From positions 124,001-188,000 of the forward strand of contig JACWDM010000003.1 of NCBI GenBank assembly GCA_014654065.1: a stretch of DNA of 64,000 nt, read 5' to 3'. This DNA is from Pelagibacterales bacterium SAG-MED15 (GTDB lineage Bacteria; Pseudomonadota; Alphaproteobacteria; Pelagibacterales; Pelagibacteraceae). Shown here in pieces: positions 44,415 through 54,830 of this stretch. Made by a program: the position numbers and the translations under genes. The notes below the pieces were generated by a model. It worked only from the letters and a program-made list of their open reading frames with translations. It did not search any database and was not told the origin of the DNA. Within the stretch, counting starts at the first letter, position 1; every line of letters begins with the position of its first letter.

Positions 44415-45557
44415 TCATTTCGAAGGCAAATATATTCTAATTTCAGTACCTTTATCAACCTTTGAAAGAATCTCAAACTCTCCTCTGTGCTGAGTAATAA
44501 TATGTTTCATTATAGCCAATCCTAAACCAGTTCCACCAGCTTTTTTACTTTGTTCTGTGTCCACCCTGTAAAATCTTTCTGTAACACGTGAAATATGTTC
44601 TTGGGGAATACCATAACCTTCATCTTTAATACTAATCATTATATTCTTTTCTAATAGTTTGTTACTATTTTCATTTATAGAAATATATATATTTTTATTT
44701 TCTGGAGAATATTTTATTGAATTATCTAAAAGATTAGAAAAAACTGTATTTAATCTTTTTTCATCACCTATAACAATTGATGTATCTGCTAATTGATTTT
44801 TAACAGTTATATTTTTCTTTTTTAAAACAATTTCAAAATTACTAATAATAGTCTCAAAGAGTTCATTAATATTTACTAATGATGTAGGTCTTATATGTTC
44901 ATCAAGTTCAATCCGCGTAAGAATTAAAAGATCATTAACCAAACTTTCCATTCTTGATGATTGTTCTGATAAAATTTTCATAAATTTTTTTTTTGCCTTT
45001 TCATCATCAGACGCAGGGCCTTCAATTGTTTCTAAAGATCCTTTGATTGCCATTAAAGGTGTTCTTAATTCGTGGCTTACATTGGCTACAAAATCAGTTC
45101 TAAATTTTTGTGCTTTTGTAATTTCAGTAAAGTCCTTTAAAAATAACACAACAGAATCTGGTTCAGTAAATAAATGAGTTGGACCAGGAATAATATAAAT
45201 TTTATAAAATTGATATGATGGCAGATCTATTTCAATATCAATATTTTTTGTTTTATTTTCAACGATAGCTTTTTCAATATTTTCTATTAATTCTGGTTTT
45301 CGAATTACAGATGATATGTTTTTATCAATTAAACTACTACCAAATCTTTTTAATGCACTTGGATTAGCATATTTAATTATGTTAAATTTATTTAATGCAA
45401 AAAACTGATCCTCAAGCTCATCGATAATTACTCTTTTTGTTTTTTCTTCTCTTTTGTTAATTATTGTGGCGGTATTTATTGGTTTGTTTTTTTTTTGATT
45501 AAGTAGATATAGAAGATAAATTATAACAACTATAAGTAGAATGACGAAATATTCCAT
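44415..45557 (-). CDS. phoR: Phosphate-regulon sensor histidine kinase PhoR
   Basis: 380 aa. One N-terminal membrane helix (residues 3-20), a PAS-like region (about 45-145: QFFALNKFNIIKYANPSAL), HisKA with phospho-acceptor H162 in VANVSHELRTPL, and a HATPase domain with the N box FSNLLDNSIKYSPEN, IKDEGYGIPQEH and GGTGLGLAIMKHI. This architecture, with little periplasmic sequence, matches PhoR, which senses through Pst/PhoU. It lies upstream of pstS and 64 bp after the glycosyltransferase gene, so it may be transcribed from the PlcP-like promoter. Confidence 0.93.
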   Translation of the reverse strand: MEYFVILLIVVIIYLLYLLNQKKNKPINTATIINKREEKTKRVIIDELEDQFFALNKFNIIKYANPSALKRFGSSLIDKNISSVIRKPELIENIEKAIVENKTKNIDIEIDLPSYQFYKIYIIPGPTHLFTEPDSVVLFLKDFTEITKAQKFRTDFVANVSHELRTPLMAIKGSLETIEGPASDDEKAKKKFMKILSEQSSRMESLVNDLLILTRIELDEHIRPTSLVNINELFETIISNFEIVLKKKNITVKNQLADTSIVIGDEKRLNTVFSNLLDNSIKYSPENKNIYISINENSNKLLEKNIMISIKDEGYGIPQEHISRVTERFYRVDTEQSKKAGGTGLGLAIMKHIITQHRGEFEILSKVDKGTEIRIYLPSK

Positions 45558-45621
45558 AAATTTAGATAGGTTAATTTTGCATCATTACACTTTTTAATGC
45601 AAACAAATTAAGAAAAATTAG

Positions 45622-46629
45622 CTAACGATTTGGTGAAATGTTATTAAAAAATATTTTTGCTGTTTCTTCCCAAGTGAATTTTTTTGCAAATTCAAGACAA
45701 TCATTTCGATCAACTTTTAAAGCTTTATAGGCTGAAACTTTAAGATCATTATCTAGACAATCTATTTTGGAGCCTTCAAATATGTCTTTAGGACCTGGAA
45801 CGGGATACGCAGCAACAGGCGTACCGCAATTTAAAGCCTCTGTAACTACAATTCCAAATGTATCTGTTTTACTAGGGAATACAAAAACATCAGAAGATGC
45901 AAAATATGATGCAAGTACACCATTTGTTTTTTCTCCTAAAAATATATCTCTAGGGAATTCTTCTTTTAATTTTTTTAAATCGGGTCCTTTTCCTATTATT
46001 ATTTTTGTACCCTCTAAATCACATTCTAAAAAAGCTCTTATATTTTTCTCAACAGCAACTCTTCCAACATAAATCCAAATTGGTCTTTTGTGGGGTAAAT
46101 CAATTTTTTGTGGTTTTTTAAAAGCTCCGTGATTTCCTCCTCTGGTCCAAGTAATCATTTTATTATTATCTATACCTATATCGATTAATTCTTTTCTCAT
46201 AGATTCTGTTGTTACTAAAATTCTCTCAGCCTTATTATGAAAGTTTGCTAAGAATTTTTCAGCCCATTTTGCAGGTATAATTGGAAAGTATAGTTTAAGA
46301 TATTTATCAAACCTTGTATGAAAACTCGTAGTAAATTTTAGATTATTTTTTAAACAATATCTTCTTGCCATAATCCCAATAGGACCTTCGGTAGCGATAT
46401 GAATTGCATCAGGTTTGATTTTCTTTATTAAACTACCAACTCTTGGCCATACATTTATAGATAACCTTATTTCATTATATTTCGGCATCGGAAAGGTTAA
46501 AAATAAATGTGGAGTAATATATTCTATAGTATGACCTTGTTCTTTTAAGATATTACCTGTTTCATGCAGGGTTCTTACGACACCATTTACTTGTGGAAAA
46601 TATGCATCTGTAGCAATTAAAATTTTCAT
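45622..46629 (-). CDS. GT4-family glycosyltransferase, probable lipid glycosyltransferase (Agt-type)
   Basis: 335 aa, GT-B fold. N-terminal DAYFPQVNGVVRTLHETG matches the family of diacylglycerol/phosphatidylinositol-type sugar transferases; donor site GRVAVEKNIRAFLE near 195 and the ExxC-region PSKTDTFGIVVTEALNCGTPVAAYP near 252-276. It follows the PlcP-like gene by 3 bp. In phosphate-starved marine bacteria a PlcP-Agt pair replaces phospholipids by glycolipids: PlcP makes diacylglycerol and the transferase adds a sugar. Sequence and pairing support the same role here; the sugar cannot be read. Confidence 0.86.
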   Translation of the reverse strand: MKILIATDAYFPQVNGVVRTLHETGNILKEQGHTIEYITPHLFLTFPMPKYNEIRLSINVWPRVGSLIKKIKPDAIHIATEGPIGIMARRYCLKNNLKFTTSFHTRFDKYLKLYFPIIPAKWAEKFLANFHNKAERILVTTESMRKELIDIGIDNNKMITWTRGGNHGAFKKPQKIDLPHKRPIWIYVGRVAVEKNIRAFLECDLEGTKIIIGKGPDLKKLKEEFPRDIFLGEKTNGVLASYFASSDVFVFPSKTDTFGIVVTEALNCGTPVAAYPVPGPKDIFEGSKIDCLDNDLKVSAYKALKVDRNDCLEFAKKFTWEETAKIFFNNISPNR

Positions 46630-46632
46630 TAA

Positions 46633-47445
46633 CTATGAAGCTTTTTTTAAGTCTGCAGTTTTAATAGGTTTAATTATATCTTTAGTGTCTAAATATTGTT
46701 CTCTTATTTTATCCCAATATAATATTTCAAAACTACCATCATAATTTTCAGCTAATGCAGTACAAGATTCAACCCAGTCTCCACAATTTAAATAATTGAC
46801 ACCATTAAAATCTCTATCCTCAGCATGATGGATGTGGCCACAAATTATTCCATCAAACTTTTTTCTTTTTGCATAATCTGAAACTGTTTTTTCATATTCA
46901 CCAATATATTTGACTGCGTTTTTGACTTTATACTTTAAAAATTTTGCAAGGGACCAATATTCTTTTCCTCTCAACCTTCTAAAAAAGTTAATTATTACAT
47001 TAAATTGTAACAATAAATTATATGCTATTGATCCAATTTTAGATAACCATTTAGCATGTTTCATTACTCCATCCCAAGCATCACCATGGACAACAACATA
47101 TTTTTTTCCAGCATTTGTTTCATGAATTACTCTATTAACAATATGAATGTCACCAAAATGCATTGGAATAAATTTCCTTAACATCTCGTCATGATTACCC
47201 ATTATGTAGAACACTTTAGTCCCATGTCTTGCTTTTCTTAAAATTTTTTGGATTACATCATTATGTTCTTGAGGCCAAAAAAAACTTTTTTGCATTGCCC
47301 AGATATCAATAATGTCTCCTACAAGATAAAGATTTTCAGATCTTGAATTTTTAAAAAACTCTAAAATTTTATTCGCCTGACAACCTTTGGTACCTAAATG
47401 CAAATCAGAAATAAATATACTCTTATATTTTAATATATTAGGCAT
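46633..47445 (-). CDS. plcP: PlcP-like metallophosphoesterase (UDP-2,3-diacylglucosamine hydrolase family)
   Basis: 270 aa calcineurin-like phosphoesterase of the LpxH-related family. Metal ligands: SDLHLG (Asp14, His16), GDIIDIW (43-49), GNHDE (83-87), VVHGD (about 118-122) and GHIHH (203-207). Database-style annotation would be UDP-2,3-diacylglucosamine hydrolase, but the family also contains PlcP, the phospholipase C that strips head groups from phospholipids in phosphate-starved bacteria. The next gene is the glycosyltransferase partner, and a Pho-type box lies 62 bp upstream, so I favour PlcP. LpxH activity remains the alternative. Confidence 0.82.
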   Translation of the reverse strand: MPNILKYKSIFISDLHLGTKGCQANKILEFFKNSRSENLYLVGDIIDIWAMQKSFFWPQEHNDVIQKILRKARHGTKVFYIMGNHDEMLRKFIPMHFGDIHIVNRVIHETNAGKKYVVVHGDAWDGVMKHAKWLSKIGSIAYNLLLQFNVIINFFRRLRGKEYWSLAKFLKYKVKNAVKYIGEYEKTVSDYAKRKKFDGIICGHIHHAEDRDFNGVNYLNCGDWVESCTALAENYDGSFEILYWDKIREQYLDTKDIIKPIKTADLKKAS

Positions 47446-47459
47446 TTAAAAATCTTTTT

Positions 47460-47477
47460 TTTAACACAACTGTAACA
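47460..47477 (+). promoter_or_regulatory. Predicted Pho box facing the diacylglycerol kinase gene
   Basis: Plus-strand TTTAACA (47460-47466), CAAC, TGTAACA (47471-47477): an 11-bp-spaced direct repeat identical in both heptamers to the distal part of the pstS box. It ends 66 bp before the ATG at 47544; TGTAAT at 47485-47490 is a possible -10. Confidence 0.6.
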
Positions 47478-47506
47478 CGAATCATGTAATTCTTATCTCA
47501 TTCAAA

Positions 47507-47524
47507 TGTTACAAATTTGTTAAA
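47507..47524 (-). promoter_or_regulatory. Predicted Pho box facing the PlcP-like gene
   Basis: Minus-strand TTTAACA (47524-47518), AATT, TGTAACA (47513-47507), the mirror image of the box at 47460-47477. It ends 61 bp before the PlcP-like ATG at 47445. The two boxes point toward each other, each at nearly the same distance from its gene. Confidence 0.6.
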
Positions 47525-47543
47525 AATTTTTTAAGGAATAATT

Positions 47544-48428
47544 ATGTTATATTGTTTAATTTATAATCTAAACTCTTCTTCAGGAAGAAAATCACAATTC
47601 ATAAATAGAGTTTTATCTAAGTTAAAAGAAAATAATTCTGTAGACTACTTTGAGACAAAAACTACAAATCAAGCTAAAGAAATTTTTAGAAATTTTAATC
47701 AAAAAAAATACGATCGACTAATAATAGCTGGTGGTGATGGATCGGTATCTTTTGCAATTAATGAACTAATTAAAAATGATTTTAACTTTGAAGACGATTT
47801 TGCCATAGGTTATATACCCGCTGGTACAGCAAATTTACTTCAAGCTGAATTATCAATGAATAAAAAAGTTGATGATATAGTTAATGTATTGATTTCAAAC
47901 AATTATAAAACCTCTAATCTTGTAAAAATTAACGAAAGTTATTTCTTTTTAATGGCTGGTATAGGATGGGATGCAAAAATTGTTCATTCAATTAATTCAA
48001 AAATTAAAAAGATTCTTGGTAAAATTATATTTGGCATCAAGGGTTTTCAGTATTTCTTATTTATGAATAATAAAAAATTAAATGTTACTTTTGATGGACA
48101 ATTTTATCAAGCAGACTGGATATTATCCTCAAATACCAAATATTACGCTGGCCATCATAAAATAAATAAAACAAATATTTTTGAAGATAAATTAGTTACC
48201 TATATATTTAAGGATTTGACTAGAATCAATTTATTATATTCCATATTTTTAATAATCCTTAATGGCGACTTAAGTAAAAACAAAAATGTTATTACTACTT
48301 ATTCTCAAAATATCACTATTGAAGGAAATGATTTAATACCTGTTCAAATTGATGGGGATAATTTTGGTTCATATAAAAAAATTCATTTAAATCAGTCAAA
48401 TAAAAAAATGAATTTTCTTGTAAAATAA
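47544..48428 (+). CDS. Diacylglycerol kinase / lipid kinase family protein
   Basis: 294 aa with the lipid/diacylglycerol kinase catalytic fold: NLNSSSGRK near residue 8, ATP-binding loop AGGDGSVSFAINEL (GGDG at 63-66; Ser replaces the usual Thr) and IPAGTANLLQAEL near 96, then the beta-rich C-terminal domain ending DGDNFG. It is divergent from the PlcP-like gene. It would rephosphorylate diacylglycerol from PlcP to phosphatidate, or act on another lipid (sphingosine-kinase-like relatives exist). Control by a Pho box makes the lipid-renovation reading preferred. Confidence 0.87.
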   Translation: MLYCLIYNLNSSSGRKSQFINRVLSKLKENNSVDYFETKTTNQAKEIFRNFNQKKYDRLIIAGGDGSVSFAINELIKNDFNFEDDFAIGYIPAGTANLLQAELSMNKKVDDIVNVLISNNYKTSNLVKINESYFFLMAGIGWDAKIVHSINSKIKKILGKIIFGIKGFQYFLFMNNKKLNVTFDGQFYQADWILSSNTKYYAGHHKINKTNIFEDKLVTYIFKDLTRINLLYSIFLIILNGDLSKNKNVITTYSQNITIEGNDLIPVQIDGDNFGSYKKIHLNQSNKKMNFLVK

Positions 48429-49634
48429 TTATTTTATTCTACCATAAATATCTTGGTATCTCACAATATCAGTTTCCTTTAAAATTGAACCAAGTTGCGC
48501 TTCGATAATTTTAACTGGCTTTTTAAAAGGATTTTCAATTCTATGTATAGCCCCTAGTGGAATGAATGTAGCTTCATTTACTTTTTTATAAAATACCTTT
48601 TTGTTTAATGTTATTTTAGGTTTCCCTTGAGTAACTAGCCAGTGTTCTGATCTATGGAAATGTTTTTGGAGACTTAGGATACCCTTAGATTTAACATACA
48701 ATTCCTTCATTAAAAAATTTTTACCATTATATAAATTTGTATAACTACCCCATGGTCTATAAAAAACATTTTTCTTTTTAAAATATTTTGATTTATTTTT
48801 TCCATACATTTTACATATTTCTTTCCAGCTACCTAAATCAGACCATGGAATATCCAATTTAATCGCATTTATATTTTTTGTTTTTTCTAAAATTGCATAA
48901 TCAAAAGATTTCTCAATTGACTTAATGAATGAAGATTTATTTAGATAATATACATTATTTCGATATTTTGACTTATGAACTGATGCTAAACAATTTTTGT
49001 AAGTTTTTGGTTGAAACTTTTTAAAATTATTAATGATTGAGTCTTTTCTTAAAAAGAACATTCCAGAATTCCAGTATCCTTTTTTTTTAATAACCTGCTT
49101 TGCTTTTTCAGGCTTTGGTTTTTCAATGAATCTTGTGACTTTATTGATACTTTTTTTATCTTTTTTGGTTAAAAAATATCCATATTCACTAGATGGATTT
49201 GTTGGTTTAATGCCAAAAATAAATACATTTTTATTATCAAGATTGGATTTATTTTTGTTTATTTCTCTATTTAATTTACTTGGGTTTTCAATTAAGTGAT
49301 CTGCAGTAAAATACATCAAAGGCTGATTGTTTGGGATGTCTTTTATTAGTGCCGAGGTTAATATAGCTGGGGCTGTATTTTTTTTTGCCGGTTCTAAAAC
49401 AATCTTAAATTTTTTTATTTTACTTTTTTTTAAAGCCTTTTTAACTTCTTTAATATACTTAGCATTTGTGCTGATGATGGGATAATCGTAGATATTATTT
49501 TTAATTCTCTCAAAGGTTTTATTAATTAGTGTCCAACCGCCAAAATCGATAAACTGCTTTGCTTGATGTTTTGACTTTTTAGGCCACAGTCTCGTACCTG
49601 CGCCACCACATAGAATAACTGGTCTAATTTTCAT
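48429..49634 (-). CDS. Mannose-1-phosphate guanylyltransferase / mannose-6-phosphate isomerase type
   Basis: 401 aa. N-terminal nucleotidyltransferase with ILCGGAGTRLWPKK near residue 8 and the FIEKPKPEKA sugar-site motif near 145; the C-terminal cupin part holds FYRPWGSYTNL and LQKHFHRSEHWLVTQG, as in ManC/XanB bifunctional enzymes making GDP-mannose. Slightly short (the family is near 470 aa), with a reduced middle region. Convergent with the diacylglycerol kinase gene, stops abutting; its start shares a base with the ilvD stop. Probably supplies sugar nucleotide for surface polysaccharide. Confidence 0.85.
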   Translation of the reverse strand: MKIRPVILCGGAGTRLWPKKSKHQAKQFIDFGGWTLINKTFERIKNNIYDYPIISTNAKYIKEVKKALKKSKIKKFKIVLEPAKKNTAPAILTSALIKDIPNNQPLMYFTADHLIENPSKLNREINKNKSNLDNKNVFIFGIKPTNPSSEYGYFLTKKDKKSINKVTRFIEKPKPEKAKQVIKKKGYWNSGMFFLRKDSIINNFKKFQPKTYKNCLASVHKSKYRNNVYYLNKSSFIKSIEKSFDYAILEKTKNINAIKLDIPWSDLGSWKEICKMYGKNKSKYFKKKNVFYRPWGSYTNLYNGKNFLMKELYVKSKGILSLQKHFHRSEHWLVTQGKPKITLNKKVFYKKVNEATFIPLGAIHRIENPFKKPVKIIEAQLGSILKETDIVRYQDIYGRIK

Positions 49635-51352
49635 TAAATATCAGCGTAAGTTCTAACCTCTTCTTTTGCACCAGGATGTGTGGGTGCTCCAAGATATGCG
49701 GGCCCAACTGTTTGAGCATACTTCCAAAGAGTTCCATTACCAAAGTTGATTTTCTTTGGTTTCCATTTTTTTCTTCTTTTAGCTAATTCTTTTTTAGATA
49801 AACGAACATTTATTGTGCCTTTCTTAGCATCAAGATCAATAATATCTCCATTCCTTAATAGAGCTATTGGTCCGCCAACAGAAGCTTCTGGTCCAACGTG
49901 CCCTATACAAAAACCACGTGTTGCTCCCGAAAATCTTCCATCAGTAATTAATGCAACCTTTTCACCTTTTCCTTGTCCGTATATAGCTCCCGTTGTTTGA
50001 AGCATTTCTCTCATACCAGGTCCACCCTTTGGTCCCTCATATCTAATTATAATTATGTCACCGTCTTTGTACTTTTTATGTTTCACAGCTTTGTAAGCTG
50101 CTTCCTCAGTATCAAAACATCTAGCTTTACCAGTGAATTGTAATTTTTTTAATCCTGCAACTTTAACAATAGCTCCATCTGGTGCTAAGTTACCTTTTAA
50201 ACCAACAACACCTCCATCAGGAGATAATGGTTGATTATGCGTTCTCATAACTTTTTGATTTTTATTAAACTTAACATTTTTTAAATTTTGTCTCATTGTT
50301 TTACCAGTAACCGTCATACAATCACCGTGAATATATCCACCATCTAATAAAGTTTTTAGTAGCATTGGAACGCCGCCTGCTTTCCACATATCTTTAGCAA
50401 CATATTTTCCACCAGGTTTAAGATCTGCAAGGTAAGGTGTTTTTTTAAAAATTCTTGCAACATCCATTAAATCAAATTTTATTCCAGCTTCGTTTGCGAG
50501 TGCTGGTAAGTGCAATGCCGCATTTGTAGAGCCTCCTGTTGCAGCAACAATTGTTGCAGCATTTTCTAATGATTTTTTTGTTACAATGTCTCTTGGTCTA
50601 ATTTTTTTCTGTAATAAATTCATAACTGCTTTTCCACTTTTTAAAGCATAAGAATCTCTTTGCGTATAAGGTGCTGGTGTACCAGCTGAATATGGTAATG
50701 CTAATCCAATAGCTTCAGATACGCACGCCATAGTATTTGCTGTAAATTGACCACCACATGCTCCTGCACTTGGGCAAGCTTTTAATTCTAATTTTCTTAA
50801 TGCATGAGCTGACATTTTGCCTGCAGAATATTTTCCAACTCCTTCAAATACATCAACGACGGTTACATCTTTTCCATTAAATCTTCCTGGAAGAATGGAT
50901 CCACCGTAAATAAATACACTTGGAACGTTTAATCGTACCATAGCCATCATCAAGCCAGGTAATGATTTATCACAACCTGCTACTCCAACTAATGCATCGT
51001 AACAATGTCCTCTAACAGTTAATTCAGTTGAATCTGCAATAACATCTCTTGATATTAAAGATGACTTCATGCCTTCATGGCCCATCGCTATTCCGTCAGT
51101 AACAGTAATAGTACAAAATTCCCTTGGTGTTCCTCCTGCTTGATGAACACCTTTTTTAACAGACTGAGCTTGTCTCATTAAGGCAATATTACAAGGAGCA
51201 GCCTCATTCCAGGTTGAAACAACACCCACAAATGGCTTTGCAACATCTTTTTCGGTAAGATCCATTGCATAATAGAAAGATCTTTGTGGTGCCTTATCAG
51301 GACCTAAAGATGTGTGTCTACTTGGTAATTTTTTTTTATTAAATTTTGGCAT
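49634..51352 (-). CDS. ilvD: Dihydroxy-acid dehydratase
   Basis: Fe-S dehydratase of branched-chain amino acid and pantothenate synthesis: 2,3-dihydroxy-3-methylbutanoate to 2-oxo-3-methylbutanoate. 572 aa. Cluster cysteines appear in [20 protein letters not shown] and [21 protein letters not shown] and [14 protein letters not shown] are further signatures. Sits between valS and the guanylyltransferase with one-base overlaps at both ends, so the three genes are co-translated. Confidence 0.97.
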   Translation of the reverse strand: MPKFNKKKLPSRHTSLGPDKAPQRSFYYAMDLTEKDVAKPFVGVVSTWNEAAPCNIALMRQAQSVKKGVHQAGGTPREFCTITVTDGIAMGHEGMKSSLISRDVIADSTELTVRGHCYDALVGVAGCDKSLPGLMMAMVRLNVPSVFIYGGSILPGRFNGKDVTVVDVFEGVGKYSAGKMSAHALRKLELKACPSAGACGGQFTANTMACVSEAIGLALPYSAGTPAPYTQRDSYALKSGKAVMNLLQKKIRPRDIVTKKSLENAATIVAATGGSTNAALHLPALANEAGIKFDLMDVARIFKKTPYLADLKPGGKYVAKDMWKAGGVPMLLKTLLDGGYIHGDCMTVTGKTMRQNLKNVKFNKNQKVMRTHNQPLSPDGGVVGLKGNLAPDGAIVKVAGLKKLQFTGKARCFDTEEAAYKAVKHKKYKDGDIIIIRYEGPKGGPGMREMLQTTGAIYGQGKGEKVALITDGRFSGATRGFCIGHVGPEASVGGPIALLRNGDIIDLDAKKGTINVRLSKKELAKRRKKWKPKKINFGNGTLWKYAQTVGPAYLGAPTHPGAKEEVRTYADI

Positions 51353-53976
51353 TATAAGTTTTTTACAGTTGTTGATATTTTCTTTATATCATTTTCTAAA
51401 TTATTATAATTACTTTTTTCTTGGTCAACAATATGTTTTGGTGCACGCTTAACAAAGTCTTTATTCATCAATCTTGAAGAAATTTTATCCATTTCAGCTT
51501 GATATTTAGTCTGTTTACTTAAAAGATTTTCCTTAATCAGATTTAAATCAACATTTTGCTCAAAATAAAGTTTAAAAACGCTCCCTTTTATAACCAAAGA
51601 TGCAGATGGCTTATTTTGATCTTTATCGGTAAAATTTGTTATTCTTCCAAGTCTTTTGATTACTGTGTCATTCTTAACAAAAAAAGATTTGTTCTTATTA
51701 CTAATATTGCTAAGTGAAATATCAACATATGAGCCAGGGCTAATACTTAGTTCATTTTTAAATGATCTAATTTCAGTAATGAAATCAATAATATTTTCAA
51801 CATCAGTAAATTTTTCTTTTTTAGGTTTGCCTGAAACCCAATTGGAATACATCAAGTAATCTTTATTTGAGTTATCTAACTTGTTTTTAAGCCATATCTC
51901 CTCTGTTATAAAAGGTATAAATGGGTGCAATAAAACTAAAATTTCTTTAAATACATAGCTAGCAATTTCTTTAGTTTCTTTGATGTCTTTTTTATTATTT
52001 GAATTTAAGATTGTTTTACTTAGCTCTAAATACCAATCACAATAAGAATGCCATACAAATTGGTATGCATTTCGCGCTGCTTCATCAAATCGATACCCTT
52101 TAATGTTCTTTTCAACAGTTAATTTTGTTTGAACTAATTCAGAATATATCCATTTATTGATATTAATTTTAGCTTTAGGTGCTTTTTTAGCATTTTTAAT
52201 GTCACATTTATTATGAAGTAAAAAATTGTTTACATTCCATAACTTGTTAAGAAAATTCCTATTACCTTTTACTCTCTCTTCAGAAAGCTTAACGTCTCTT
52301 CCAGGAGACGCCATTGATAAAAGAGTAAATCTTAATGCATCTGCACTGTACTTTTCTATTAAGTCTAAAGGATCAATAACATTACCTTTTGATTTAGACA
52401 TTTTTTGGCCCTTCTCGTCCCTAACTAAAGCATGAACATAAATATCTTTAAAAGGTTCTTTTTTAATAAATTCCATTCCAAACATAATCATTCTAGCTAC
52501 CCAAAAGAAAATGATATCAAAACCAGTTACTAATACAGATGTTGGATAAAATTTTTTAAGATAAGGATCTTTAGCATTCCAACCTAATGTTGCAAATGGC
52601 CATAAACCTGAAGAAAACCAAGTATCTAAAACATCGGGATCTCGTTTTAATTCAACATCTTTTTTATAGAATTTTTTAGCACTTTGTTTTGCTTCTTTTT
52701 CATTAAGGGCAACAAAGATTTTTTTATCAGGTCCATACCAAGCTGGTATTTGATGACCCCACCAAAGTTGTCTTGATATACACCAGGGTTCAATATTATT
52801 CATCCATTGAAAATATGTCTTTGACCAATTTTCAGGAAAGAAATTTGTCCTTTTTGATTTAACTATTTTCTTTGCTTTTATAGAAAGTTTTTTTGCATCA
52901 GCAAACCACTGTTCTGTTAAATATGGTTCAATTACAGAATTAGATCTATCACCGTATGGAACTTTATTTTTAATATTTTCTTCTTTTACAAATAAATTAA
53001 GATTTTTTAAATCTTCAAGTATTAGTTTTCTTGCTTCAAATCTATCTAAGCCTTGATACTTTTTTGGACAATTATTATTAATTTTTCCATCTTCAGTAAA
53101 AATATTTATTATTTGAAGTTTGTTTCTTTGGCCAACATCATAGTCATTAAAATCATGGGCTGGTGTAATTTTAACAGCACCCGTTCCTTGCTCTGGATCA
53201 GCATAATTATCAAATATAATTTTAATTTTTCTATCTACTAAAGGTAAATCTACATCTTTATTTTTATACTTTTTAAACCTTTTATCTTTAGGATTGACTG
53301 CGACAGCTGTGTCACCCAGCATGGTTTCAGGTCTAGTTGTCGCAATTGTTATAAATTCATTAGTGCCGTTAATAGGGTATTTAATATAGTATAATTTTGA
53401 ATTTACTTCTCTTTGGTCAACTTCTAGATCAGAAATAGCAGTTTTTAAAACGGTATCCCAATTTACTAGTTTTTTTGATTTATAAATAATCTTCTTTTTA
53501 TGAAGTTCTACGAATACTCTTAAAACACTATCAGATAAATTGTCATCCATAGTGAATGCATTTCTAGACCAATCACAAGAACAACCTAGTTTTTTAAGTT
53601 GATTTAAAATTATATCTCCATATTGGCTTTTCCATTCCCATACTTTTTTGATGAAATTATCTCTGCCAAGGTCTTTTTTATTTATGCCATCTTTTTCTAA
53701 TTTTTTTTCTACTAATGCCTGCGTTGCTATTCCAGCATGGTCAGTTCCTGGTTGCCATAAAGTTTCGAAATTATTCATTCTATGATATCTAGTTAAAAGA
53801 TCTTGAATTGAATTATTAAGAGCATGGCCCATATGTAAACTTCCTGTTACATTGGGAGGTGGTATTACAATTGAAAACTTTTTCTTATTTTTTTTAGGCT
53901 TAAATAATTCATTTTTTACCCAATATGAATAAATACGATTTTCTACTTCTGTATGATTATATTTATCTGAACTCAT
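51352..53976 (-). CDS. valS: Valyl-tRNA synthetase
   Basis: Class I synthetase charging tRNA-Val, 874 aa. HIGH motif in [17 protein letters not shown], editing domain with [22 protein letters not shown] in [16 protein letters not shown], anticodon-binding region and a C-terminal coiled-coil arm. The valS-ilvD pairing puts valine use and valine synthesis in one transcript, which may be fortuitous. Confidence 0.97.
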   Translation of the reverse strand: MSSDKYNHTEVENRIYSYWVKNELFKPKKNKKKFSIVIPPPNVTGSLHMGHALNNSIQDLLTRYHRMNNFETLWQPGTDHAGIATQALVEKKLEKDGINKKDLGRDNFIKKVWEWKSQYGDIILNQLKKLGCSCDWSRNAFTMDDNLSDSVLRVFVELHKKKIIYKSKKLVNWDTVLKTAISDLEVDQREVNSKLYYIKYPINGTNEFITIATTRPETMLGDTAVAVNPKDKRFKKYKNKDVDLPLVDRKIKIIFDNYADPEQGTGAVKITPAHDFNDYDVGQRNKLQIINIFTEDGKINNNCPKKYQGLDRFEARKLILEDLKNLNLFVKEENIKNKVPYGDRSNSVIEPYLTEQWFADAKKLSIKAKKIVKSKRTNFFPENWSKTYFQWMNNIEPWCISRQLWWGHQIPAWYGPDKKIFVALNEKEAKQSAKKFYKKDVELKRDPDVLDTWFSSGLWPFATLGWNAKDPYLKKFYPTSVLVTGFDIIFFWVARMIMFGMEFIKKEPFKDIYVHALVRDEKGQKMSKSKGNVIDPLDLIEKYSADALRFTLLSMASPGRDVKLSEERVKGNRNFLNKLWNVNNFLLHNKCDIKNAKKAPKAKININKWIYSELVQTKLTVEKNIKGYRFDEAARNAYQFVWHSYCDWYLELSKTILNSNNKKDIKETKEIASYVFKEILVLLHPFIPFITEEIWLKNKLDNSNKDYLMYSNWVSGKPKKEKFTDVENIIDFITEIRSFKNELSISPGSYVDISLSNISNKNKSFFVKNDTVIKRLGRITNFTDKDQNKPSASLVIKGSVFKLYFEQNVDLNLIKENLLSKQTKYQAEMDKISSRLMNKDFVKRAPKHIVDQEKSNYNNLENDIKKISTTVKNL

Positions 53977-54103
53977 ATGCCTTTTTAGTTTATAAATTAA
54001 TCACCTGAATAAACAATAATCAATTTTAAGTGGAAATTTATAGACTAATTCTTAAAAACAATTATATAAACATGTATTAAATTGATTTATTGTCCTTTTA
54101 AAT

Positions 54104-54177
54104 GGTAACGTGGCGGAATGGTTACGCAGAGGATTGCAAATCCTTGTATCCCGGTTCGATTCCGGGCGTTACCTCCA
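54104..54177 (+). tRNA. tRNA-Cys (anticodon GCA)
   Basis: 74 bases. Acceptor GGTAACG pairs with CGTTACC; discriminator T; CCA encoded (54175-54177). The anticodon arm AGGAT-TGCAA-ATCCT gives GCA. T-arm GGTTCGATTCC is canonical. Only 50 bp before the tRNA-Asn gene, so the two may share a transcript. Confidence 0.96.
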
Positions 54178-54227
54178 AAAAAAGAGTTGTTTTAGTTTTA
54201 AAAAAAAGTAAGTTTTGATTTCTACAT

Positions 54228-54303
54228 TCCTCGGTAGCTCAGTTGGTAGAGCAGTTGACTGTTAATCAATTGGTCGCAGGTTCGAGTCCTGCCCGAGGAG
54301 CCA
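54228..54303 (+). tRNA. tRNA-Asn (anticodon GUU)
   Basis: 76 bases. Acceptor TCCTCGG pairs with CCGAGGA; discriminator G; CCA encoded (54301-54303). The anticodon loop CTGTTAA gives GTT. D-loop AGCTCAGTTGGTAGAGC and T-loop GGTTCGAGTCC are canonical. Ends 5 bp before the convergent XRE-type gene. Confidence 0.97.
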
Positions 54304-54308
54304 AAAAA

Positions 54309-54680
54309 TTAACCAGTCTTAGAAATACCAGGCTGTACAACTAGCAAATTTTTACCAAACTTTATTTTTTGATCAGGTGTTAACTCTGCGTAAAGTTTGA
54401 CTAAGAAATTGTAGTTTACTGTTAGATGGCTTTCTTTAACTCTATCTGCATTAATCGCATACTCCGAAAAATCCTCAAAAAAATAATTAATTGGTACTTT
54501 CAGATAGTTAGATAATTGAAGAAGTCTTATAGAACTTACTCCATTTGTACCTTTTTCGTATTTTTGAATTTGTTGAAATGTGACGTTAATTGCTTTTGCT
54601 ACTTTTGTTTGTGTTAATCCTAAAGCTAATCTTCTTAGCTTAAGCTTGTTACCTAAGTGTTTATTAAAATTATCTTCCAT
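54309..54680 (-). CDS. XRE-family DNA-binding regulator
   Basis: 123 aa from the ATG at 54680 (MEDNFNKHLG...), chosen because AAGAGGGG lies about 7 nt upstream; a frame seven codons longer exists. Residues 9-65 form a Cro/C1-type helix-turn-helix (LRRLALGLTQTKVAKAINVTFQQIQKYEKG), followed by an IRLLQLSNYLKVPINYFFEDF stretch as in the alphaproteobacterial regulators related to SdrA/PhyR-era XRE proteins. The C-terminal 45 residues have no clear domain. It lies next to the aap operon on the same strand but 150 bp beyond aapP, so a link is possible but unproven. Confidence 0.85.
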   Translation of the reverse strand: MEDNFNKHLGNKLKLRRLALGLTQTKVAKAINVTFQQIQKYEKGTNGVSSIRLLQLSNYLKVPINYFFEDFSEYAINADRVKESHLTVNYNFLVKLYAELTPDQKIKFGKNLLVVQPGISKTG

Positions 54681-54830
54681 TAAGACCCCTCTTAAAAACA
54701 AGATTGAACTCTATCCTGAAAGTTATTGCAAGTAGAAAAAAAATTATTTTTAGCTCCTTTTTAGTGTTGACTCAGCCTCAAAAAGACTAAAGTTTTTATA
54801 TAAATAATGGGTTTTCGTTATTTAGAAAGG

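Noticed and set aside
45576..45603. Inverted repeat TTTGCAT...ATGCAAA between the glycosyltransferase and phoR genes
   Set aside because: Only 7 bp of stem around a 14-base loop, no T-run; too weak to call a terminator or operator.
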